Below are positions 58,258-64,000 of a DNA stretch of 64,000 nucleotides, piece by piece. The stretch comes from Collimonas humicola (GTDB lineage Bacteria > Pseudomonadota > Gammaproteobacteria > Burkholderiales > Burkholderiaceae_D), in contig NZ_JAGQEE010000005.1 of NCBI RefSeq assembly GCF_018304945.1, positions 1 to 64,000 of the forward strand, read 5' to 3'. The translations under genes and the position numbers were made by a program. Numbering within the stretch: position 1 is the first letter of the stretch; each line of letters begins with the position of its first letter. The notes under the pieces are model-generated. The model had not been told where the DNA came from, ran no database searches, and was given only the letters and a program-made list of their open reading frames with translations.

Positions 58258-60444
58258 TTATGCCGCCAGGATGCGCCCAATCGCGGCACTGTTGACGGCA
58301 ATCTTTTCACTGTCCTGATACAGCAGTTCCGTGCGCTGTTGCAGCGCATGCCAGGCCGGCCAGTTCTCTGCTTCGGCCAGCGGCTCCGCCGCCTGCCGCG
58401 TTGCCGCCGGCGGTGCGGCGCCGGGCGCATCGGCTGGCGCCAACGGCGCGTCGGGATTGAGCACATGCTCGGCCAGCCCCAGCGTCTTGCAGACCCGTGC
58501 GGTAGCCGCATCGAGTTCTTCATTGACCGCGGCATGCGGCATGCCTTCGGCATTTCGCCGCAGCAGCATGCGCAGCGCGGCGACATGCGCCATCACCAGG
58601 TAATTCTGGACGATGAACTGGTTCAGGTTCTCCACCGCGCGATGCTTGCTGACCGGCTCGTCGAGCATGCGCACCAGGGTCGACGCCAGCTCCGACATGC
58701 TGTCGAGGAAACGCTTGCGGCAGACGCGGTAGATGAAATCGTCCAGCGCCTTGCCTTGCATTAGCTTGTTGCTGGCGTCGAGAAAGCGCTGGTTGTTCTT
58801 GAGGACATTCTTGATCAGCTGCGGCAGCGTGCGGTATTCCCAGCTCGGCAGCACGAAACTGAAAGCGGTGGCGATCACTGCGCCGATCAGGGTGTCGATC
58901 AGGCGCTCGCCGATGACGTGGCTGCTGCTGGGAATCACCAAATTGATCTGCAGCAGGATCTGCATGCTGGCGGCAATCGCCGTGTAGCGGTACTTGACGT
59001 AGATGAAGGCGGGCGCCGCCACGGTCGCCATGAACAGAATCCCGAGCAAGGCCACCGGCTCGTGGACGAAGCGCAGGATCAGGGCGGTGGCGACGCAGCC
59101 GATCAGGGTGCCGATCAGGCGGTCGCCGCGGCGCTGCTTGGTCTGGCTGAAGCTGGGCTTGAGAATGATGGCGATGGTCAGCACGATCCAGTAGCCGTGG
59201 CCGGCATAGGGCAGGGAATCCGCCGCCAGCAGGCCGCAGGAAATCGCCAGCGCCGCGCGCACGGAAAAGCGGAAAGTCGGCGATTGCCAGCGCAGGTTGG
59301 ACAGCAGCACCCCTAATTGGTATTTTTGCTGGGTCAGGAAAGGCGTCATGTCCTTGCCCAGCAATACCGGCAGCGGCCCTTGCACGCTCTGGGTGGCGTG
59401 GTGCAGCTGGCCGATCATGTCGATGGCGTCGACGATCTTGCCGTAGGCGGCGCGCAGGATGTCGAGCGCTTCTTCCGAGACCTTGCCGGCCAGGCTGTCC
59501 TGCTGCAGCTGCTGCAATTCCGCTTCGATCGAACGCATTTCGGCCTTGTAGCTGACGCTGGCGAAAGAGGCGCGCTTGCGCGTGACGGCATAGGCGATCG
59601 CTTCGATATCCTTGGCAGCCTTGTTGACCAGGTCGCGCAGGTAGGTCAGCACTTCGGCGTCGGCCAGGTGCTGGCGCAGGATGGCGTAGTCGGTGTGGGT
59701 CGAGAGGATGTGCTCGTAGAGGTCGAACATGCCGAAGTGGACCTGCACCAGGATCGCATCCTGCTGGTTGCGCGGATCGCGCAGGATCAGGTCGCGCGAG
59801 GCCTGCTGCTTTTCGGCCAGCACGATCTGCTGCCGCACCAGGAGATTGAACTGGCTGCCGAGGTCGACGTGCATATCGTAGAAGTCGGCCTTGATATTGA
59901 TATAGCGCGCCAGCTCGAACAGCGCTTCCGCCAGCACCTGCTGCTTGATGCGGCTGCGCAGGAACCACGACACCGCCATCGAATAGGCCAGGTAAGCCAG
60001 GCCGCCGCCGAGGAACAGGCCGGTGTGGAAAAACGCCTGTTCCACGTTCATGGCGTTTTCCATCGACAAGGTCATCACGAACAGGGCGGAAAACTGCAGG
60101 GGCATGGCTTTTTTGCCATACACCACCATCATGCTGGCGAGGAAAGTGACCACCACCAGCATGATGCTCAGCAGCCAGTGGAACGGCGCGCACAGGCTGA
60201 TGACCAGCGTCACCGCAGTACACAGCAGCACGCTGGAGAGCATCTCGTTGAACTTGTGCCGCAGCGTGCTCGGCAGATCCATCAGGCTGGTGGAGAGGGC
60301 GCCGATGCAGACCGTCATCGCGGTCGGCAGGTCGCTGAACTGCAGCACCAGCATGGTCAGCCCCACCACGCCGGTGGCGATGCGCAAGCCAGTATAGAAA
60401 TAGTGACTGAATATAAAGGTGCGCAGGTCCAGGGCGTAATGCAT
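58258..60444 (-). CDS. FUSC-family inner-membrane protein (YccS-like)
   Basis: A 728-residue protein with two blocks of about six membrane segments (about 15-160 and 385-530) and two soluble regions, the layout of YccS and fusaric-acid-resistance proteins. GYWIVLTIAIILKPSFSQTKQRRGDRLIGTLIG is seen in part, the core FUSC motif. A C-terminal Ala/Pro-rich segment (about 660-690) is a likely linker. Efflux of aromatic acids is proposed for the family; no partner membrane-fusion or outer-membrane gene is adjacent. Confidence 0.85.
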   Translation of the reverse strand: MHYALDLRTFIFSHYFYTGLRIATGVVGLTMLVLQFSDLPTAMTVCIGALSTSLMDLPSTLRHKFNEMLSSVLLCTAVTLVISLCAPFHWLLSIMLVVVTFLASMMVVYGKKAMPLQFSALFVMTLSMENAMNVEQAFFHTGLFLGGGLAYLAYSMAVSWFLRSRIKQQVLAEALFELARYINIKADFYDMHVDLGSQFNLLVRQQIVLAEKQQASRDLILRDPRNQQDAILVQVHFGMFDLYEHILSTHTDYAILRQHLADAEVLTYLRDLVNKAAKDIEAIAYAVTRKRASFASVSYKAEMRSIEAELQQLQQDSLAGKVSEEALDILRAAYGKIVDAIDMIGQLHHATQSVQGPLPVLLGKDMTPFLTQQKYQLGVLLSNLRWQSPTFRFSVRAALAISCGLLAADSLPYAGHGYWIVLTIAIILKPSFSQTKQRRGDRLIGTLIGCVATALILRFVHEPVALLGILFMATVAAPAFIYVKYRYTAIAASMQILLQINLVIPSSSHVIGERLIDTLIGAVIATAFSFVLPSWEYRTLPQLIKNVLKNNQRFLDASNKLMQGKALDDFIYRVCRKRFLDSMSELASTLVRMLDEPVSKHRAVENLNQFIVQNYLVMAHVAALRMLLRRNAEGMPHAAVNEELDAATARVCKTLGLAEHVLNPDAPLAPADAPGAAPPAATRQAAEPLAEAENWPAWHALQQRTELLYQDSEKIAVNSAAIGRILAA

Positions 60445-60584
60445 GTAGATGTTTTTCGGCGGTAGCTGGCGAGGCTCAAAGTGTACCGCGTTTGCCTGGA
60501 TAAATTAAGGCGGATGGTGCAAAAAAGACATGAAAGGAATTCCCCTTCAACATGCATGGCGTTTTCGCGGATTTTTACGGCTTT

Positions 60585-60606
60585 TTTACACTTTGTTTAC
60601 ACCCCC
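60585..60606 (+). promoter_or_regulatory. KdpE-box-like site of the kdp operon
   Basis: TTTACAC at 60585-60591 and 60596-60602, 11 bp apart, followed by CCCCG. From memory this closely matches the E. coli kdp operator for the response regulator KdpE (T-rich direct repeats ending in ACACCCC). It lies just upstream of the candidate promoter, the right place for activation. kdpDE are not in the window. Confidence 0.7.
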
Positions 60607-60616
60607 GTACTTTCTC

Positions 60617-60645
60617 TTTACGACATTTTTAGGAACTTTTCTATA
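60617..60645 (+). promoter_or_regulatory. Candidate kdp promoter
   Basis: TTTACG (60617-60622), 17-nt spacer, TCTATA (60640-60645). Weak consensus is usual for an activator-dependent promoter. An inverted repeat TCATTAC (60651-60657) / GTAATGA (60670-60676) in the leader ends next to the first ribosome site. Confidence 0.45.
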
Positions 60646-60681
60646 GCCTGTCATTACCGAAACTAATCTGTAATGAGGGTA

Positions 60682-60789
60682 ATGATGGACCTGGCAATAG
60701 ATGGAATGTATGTCGGCGCGATCGTGGCGATGTTTGTCGTCACCTGGGCGCTGGCAGTGGGCTGCAAGAAGCTGGAGGATGGTCAATGA
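60682..60789 (+). CDS. 35-residue membrane mini-protein upstream of kdpF
   Basis: A 36-codon frame starting ATG-ATG after a GAGGGT ribosome motif. The product has one hydrophobic helix (about residues 9-27, YVGAIVAMFVVTWALAVGC) and a short charged end KKLEDGQ. Its stop overlaps the kdpF start in ATGA, a sign of coupled translation, and it lies between the kdp promoter region and kdpF. No assigned function; possibly another small subunit or regulator of the Kdp pump. Too short for homology judgement by eye. Confidence 0.65.
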   Translation: MMDLAIDGMYVGAIVAMFVVTWALAVGCKKLEDGQ

Positions 60790-60875
60790 ATCCGTTTTAT
60801 GTACTCGGCGCGGTAGTCACCGTCGCGCTGCTGGTGTACCTGGTCGTGGCGCTGATCAAGGCGGAGGAATTCTGA
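60786..60875 (+). CDS. kdpF: Kdp pump small subunit KdpF
   Basis: A 29-residue single-span membrane peptide with helix [20 protein letters not shown] and the typical end KAEEF. It stabilises the KdpFABC complex in the inner membrane. Start overlaps the preceding mini-gene (ATGA), and kdpA starts one base after its stop, with GGAGG inside kdpF serving as the kdpA ribosome site. Confidence 0.9.
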   Translation: MNPFYVLGAVVTVALLVYLVVALIKAEEF

Positions 60876-60876
60876 G

Positions 60877-62694
60877 ATGACCTCCCAATCCACCATGTTG
60901 CTGATCGCTTTCCTGGGAGTGCTGCTGGTCTTGAGCTACCCGCTGGGAAAATTCATCGTGCAGGTCGCCGCAGGCTCCTCCGATCACGCTCCGGTCGCCG
61001 GCTTCGGCTGGTTTAACCGTATCGAACAATGGCTGTACCGCTGCGCCGGCATCCAGGCCAAGTCCGAGATGAACTGGAAGACCTATGCGCTGGCCCTGCT
61101 GATTTTCAATACCATCGGCGCGCTGGCGACCTATGGCTTGCAGCGCTTTCAGCTTTGGCTGCCGCTGAATCCGCAGCACTTTGCCAATCTTAGCCCTGAT
61201 TCTGCCTTCAACACAGCTGTCAGTTTTATCAGCAACACCAACTGGCAAGGTTATTCGGGCGAAAGCACGATGAGCTACCTGACCCAGATGCTGGTGCTGG
61301 CTGTGCAGAACTTCTTTTCAGCAGCTACCGGCATCGCGGTTGCCTTTGCCTTGATCCGCGGTTTCTCGCGCCATTCGGCGCAGTCCATCGGCAATTTCTG
61401 GACCGACATCACCCGTTCCACGGCGTACATCCTGTTGCCGCTGGCGGTGATTTTCTCGGTGTTCCTGATCAGCCAGGGCGTGATCCAGAATTTTGATTCG
61501 TACAAGGATGCGGCCATCGTGCAGCCGCTGACGTATCAGCAGCCTAAGGTCGGCGCCGATGGCCAGCCAGTCAACGACGCCGCCGGCAAGCCGGTCCTGG
61601 AATCCATGAACACCAAGGTGCAGACCCTGGCCATGGGCCCGGTCGCGTCGCAGGAAGCGATCAAGATGCTGGGCACCAACGGCGGCGGCTTCTTCAACGC
61701 CAACTCGGCCCATCCTTATGAGAATCCGACGCCGCTGTCGAATTTCATGGAAATGCTGGCGATCTTCCTGATTCCGGCGGCGCTGTGCTTCACCTTCGGC
61801 TTCATGGTGGGCGATATCCGCCAGGGCTGGGCGGTGCTGGCGGCGATGAGCCTGATTTTCGTCGTCATGACTGCGGTCGTGATGTATGCGGAACAGCAGT
61901 CGCATCCCGGCCTGAGCGCGATGGGCATCGACCAGGCGCATGGCCTGCTGCAGTCCGGCGGCAATATGGAAGGCAAGGAAACCCGCTTCGGCATCAGCGC
62001 TTCGGCCCTGTTTGCGGCAGTCACCACCGCGGCTTCCTGCGGCGCAGTAAACGCCATGCACGATTCGTTCACCGCACTGGGCGGGCTGGTGCCTATGGCC
62101 CTGATACAGATGGGCGAAGTGGTGTTCGGCGGCGTCGGTTCCGGCCTGTACGGCATGCTGGTGTTCGCCATCATGGCGGTGTTCATCGCCGGCCTGATGA
62201 TCGGCCGCACGCCGGAATACCTGGGCAAGAAGATCCAATCGTTTGAAATGAAAATGACTTCGATCGCGATCCTGGCGACACCGATCCTGGTGCTGGGCGG
62301 CACCGCCATCGCCGTCATGGCGACCGCCGGCGTGGCCGGTATCGCCAATCCGGGTGCGCATGGCTTCAGCGAGATCCTGTACGCCTTCTCGTCGGCCGCC
62401 AACAACAACGGCAGCGCCTTCGGCGGCCTGTCAGCCAACACGCCGTTCTATAACGTGATGCTGGCGATCGCCATGTGGTTCGGACGTTTCATCATCATCG
62501 TCACGATCCTGGCGATGGCTGGCTCGTTTGCCGCCAAGAAGCGGCTGGAACCGAACTCCGGCACGATGCCGACCCATGGACCGCTGTTCATCGTGCTGCT
62601 GATCGGCGTGGTGGTGCTGGTCGGCGTATTGAACTATGTACCTGCCCTGGCGCTTGGTCCGGTGGTTGAACATCTGCAGATGTTTGCACATTAA
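60877..62694 (+). CDS. kdpA: Potassium-transporting ATPase subunit A
   Basis: A 605-residue channel-like subunit with about ten membrane segments that binds and conducts K+. The four selectivity-filter loops can be seen: [42 protein letters not shown] and [13 protein letters not shown]. The length is slightly above the usual 560-600. Follows kdpF by one base; a hairpin separates it from kdpB. Confidence 0.97.
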   Translation: MTSQSTMLLIAFLGVLLVLSYPLGKFIVQVAAGSSDHAPVAGFGWFNRIEQWLYRCAGIQAKSEMNWKTYALALLIFNTIGALATYGLQRFQLWLPLNPQHFANLSPDSAFNTAVSFISNTNWQGYSGESTMSYLTQMLVLAVQNFFSAATGIAVAFALIRGFSRHSAQSIGNFWTDITRSTAYILLPLAVIFSVFLISQGVIQNFDSYKDAAIVQPLTYQQPKVGADGQPVNDAAGKPVLESMNTKVQTLAMGPVASQEAIKMLGTNGGGFFNANSAHPYENPTPLSNFMEMLAIFLIPAALCFTFGFMVGDIRQGWAVLAAMSLIFVVMTAVVMYAEQQSHPGLSAMGIDQAHGLLQSGGNMEGKETRFGISASALFAAVTTAASCGAVNAMHDSFTALGGLVPMALIQMGEVVFGGVGSGLYGMLVFAIMAVFIAGLMIGRTPEYLGKKIQSFEMKMTSIAILATPILVLGGTAIAVMATAGVAGIANPGAHGFSEILYAFSSAANNNGSAFGGLSANTPFYNVMLAIAMWFGRFIIIVTILAMAGSFAAKKRLEPNSGTMPTHGPLFIVLLIGVVVLVGVLNYVPALALGPVVEHLQMFAH

Positions 62695-62701
62695 GCCGGA
62701 T

Positions 62702-62725
62702 GGGGTGGATCCCATGGTCCACCCC
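62702..62725 (+). other. Hairpin in the kdpA-kdpB gap
   Basis: Perfect 8-bp stem GGGGTGGA / TCCACCCC with an 8-nt palindromic loop region, in a 71-nt gap seven bases after the kdpA stop. No T-run, so stabilising or tuning of mRNA is more likely than termination. Confidence 0.65.
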
Positions 62726-62765
62726 GGGTTTACAGAATAATTTCAAACGAAAGTAGAAAAACATC

Positions 62766-64000
62766 ATGTCTCGCACCAATCTGACGCTCTTCGATTCCGC
62801 GCTGATGGGCCCGGCCATCGTCGCATCGTTCAAAAAGCTGGCGCCGCAAACGCAATTGCGCAACCCGGTCATGTTCGTGGTCTATGTCGGCAGTATCCTG
62901 ACCACCTTATTGTATTTCCAGGCCCTGGTCGGCAAGGGCGAGGCCAGTGCCGGCTTCATCCTGGCGATCTCGGTGTGGCTCTGGTTCACTGTCCTGTTCG
63001 CCAATTTTGCCGAAGCATTGGCAGAAGGCCGCAGCAAGGCGCAGGCGGAATCGCTGCGCGCCCTGAAGCAAACCGTTTCCGCTAAAAAGCTGGAAGCCAA
63101 CAGCAAGTCCAGGGGCGCGCTGAGCAACTGGTCGGCAACCCCGGCCAGCAACCTGCGCAAGGGCGATGTGGTGCTGGTGGAAGCCGGCGACGTCATCCCG
63201 GTCGACGGCGAAGTCATCGAAGGCGTGGCCTCGGTGGACGAAAGCGCGATCACCGGCGAATCCGCGCCTGTGATCCGCGAATCCGGCGGCGATTTTTCCG
63301 CCGTTACCGGCGGCACCCGCATCCTGTCCGACTGGCTGGTGGTGCGGGTCAGCGTCAATCCAGGCGAAGCCTTCCTGGACCGCATGATCTCGATGGTGGA
63401 AAGCGCCAAGCGCCAAAAGACGCCGAACGAAATCGCCCTGACCATCCTGCTGGTGGCGCTGACCATCGTGTTCCTGCTGGTGACAGTGACCTTGCTGCCG
63501 TTCTCGCTGTTCAGCGTGGCTGCCGCCAAGTTCGGCACGCCGATCACCATCACGGTATTGGTGGCTCTGCTGGTCTGCCTGATCCCGACCACCATCGGCG
63601 CCTTGCTGTCCGCCATCGGCGTGGCCGGCATGAGCCGCATGATGCAAGCCAATGTGATCGCCACCTCCGGCCGCGCAGTGGAAGCAGCCGGCGACGTCGA
63701 CGTGCTGTTGCTGGACAAGACCGGCACCATCACCCTCGGCAACCGCCAGGCGTCGGCCTTCATTCCGGCGCCAGGCATCACCGAGCAGCAGCTGGCCGAT
63801 GTGGCGCAACTGGCCTCGCTGGCCGATGAAACGCCGGAAGGCCGCAGCATCGTAGTGCTGGCCAAACAACGCTTCAACATCCGCGAACGCGAGATGAATT
63901 CCCTGCATGCCACCTTCGTTCCATTCACCGCGCAAACGCGCATGAGCGGCATCGATATCGGCGACGCCGGCAAATTCCGTGCAATCCGCAAGGGGTCGTC
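62766..64000 (+). CDS. kdpB: Potassium-transporting ATPase subunit B (partial)
   Basis: First 411 codons of the P-type ATPase that powers KdpFABC; runs off the window end, about 60% complete. The actuator domain shows [12 protein letters not shown] (TGES motif), the membrane part [16 protein letters not shown], and the phosphorylation site DKTGT at residues 317-321. The later nucleotide-binding half begins with [16 protein letters not shown]. kdpC should follow. Confidence 0.97.
   Translation, partial: MSRTNLTLFDSALMGPAIVASFKKLAPQTQLRNPVMFVVYVGSILTTLLYFQALVGKGEASAGFILAISVWLWFTVLFANFAEALAEGRSKAQAESLRALKQTVSAKKLEANSKSRGALSNWSATPASNLRKGDVVLVEAGDVIPVDGEVIEGVASVDESAITGESAPVIRESGGDFSAVTGGTRILSDWLVVRVSVNPGEAFLDRMISMVESAKRQKTPNEIALTILLVALTIVFLLVTVTLLPFSLFSVAAAKFGTPITITVLVALLVCLIPTTIGALLSAIGVAGMSRMMQANVIATSGRAVEAAGDVDVLLLDKTGTITLGNRQASAFIPAPGITEQQLADVAQLASLADETPEGRSIVVLAKQRFNIREREMNSLHATFVPFTAQTRMSGIDIGDAGKFRAIRKGS

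Noticed and set aside
60481-60666. 61-codon frame over the kdp promoter
   Set aside because: Covers the KdpE-like box and promoter; no ribosome site and unlikely composition.

Overview
The window is chromosomal DNA of a GC-rich betaproteobacterium, most likely Burkholderiales and probably an Oxalobacteraceae soil bacterium of the Collimonas type. This rests on gene order (smc-zipA-ligA; dapC-dapD-PilT/U ATPase-ArsC-like-dapE-prmB), Neisseria/Burkholderia-type 16-strand porins and general protein character. It is inference, because no database search was possible. I see no rRNA, tRNA, prophage, insertion sequence or CRISPR array.

Layout. 1-3035: repeat-rich margin, ChaC-type gamma-glutamylcyclotransferase, a DUF2917 gene and a divergent MocR-type regulator. 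3048-9849: a locus apparently for D-amino acids or N-acyl-D-amino acids (PfkB kinase, PLP amino-acid deaminase, RpiR regulator, D-aminoacylase, RidA, GntP permease), closed by a strong terminator; a perfect palindrome at the divergent promoter is the likely RpiR operator. 10176-14169: DUF2167 protein plus M50 site-2 protease pair, then polyphosphate kinase. 14238-15794: an ABC amino-acid receptor and permease with no ATPase gene beside them. 16021-25119: minus-strand housekeeping block (DUF2520 protein, ABC-F ATPase, prmB, dapE, ArsC-like, PilT/PilU ATPase, dapD, dapC). 25515-36820: plus-strand housekeeping block (smc, zipA, ligA, galU, def, a CPA2 antiporter, rpiA). 36904-41730: porin, zinc alcohol dehydrogenase, and a divergent YeiH exporter / YeiE-like LysR pair.

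42230-57673 is a large sugar locus. A ChvE-GguA-GguB ABC importer is followed, in one apparent operon, by an IlvD/Edd sugar-acid dehydratase, a FAH-family GguC/AraD1 protein, an alpha-ketoglutarate semialdehyde dehydrogenase and an SDR sugar dehydrogenase. A porin and an SMP-30 lactonase lie nearby under a GbpR-like LysR gene. Together these give a complete non-phosphorylative (Weimberg-like) route from L-arabinose or a related sugar to alpha-ketoglutarate. The chvE and porin/LysR upstream regions share a long, partly palindromic sequence, the best candidate operator of the locus. A MocR regulator and a divergent SHMT-like PLP enzyme of unknown reaction sit inside the locus.

57698-64000: an orphan short pilin-like protein, a FUSC-family membrane protein, and the start of a kdp potassium-uptake operon. 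The operon begins with a KdpE-box-like sequence and an extra 35-codon membrane mini-gene overlapping kdpF; kdpB runs off the window end.
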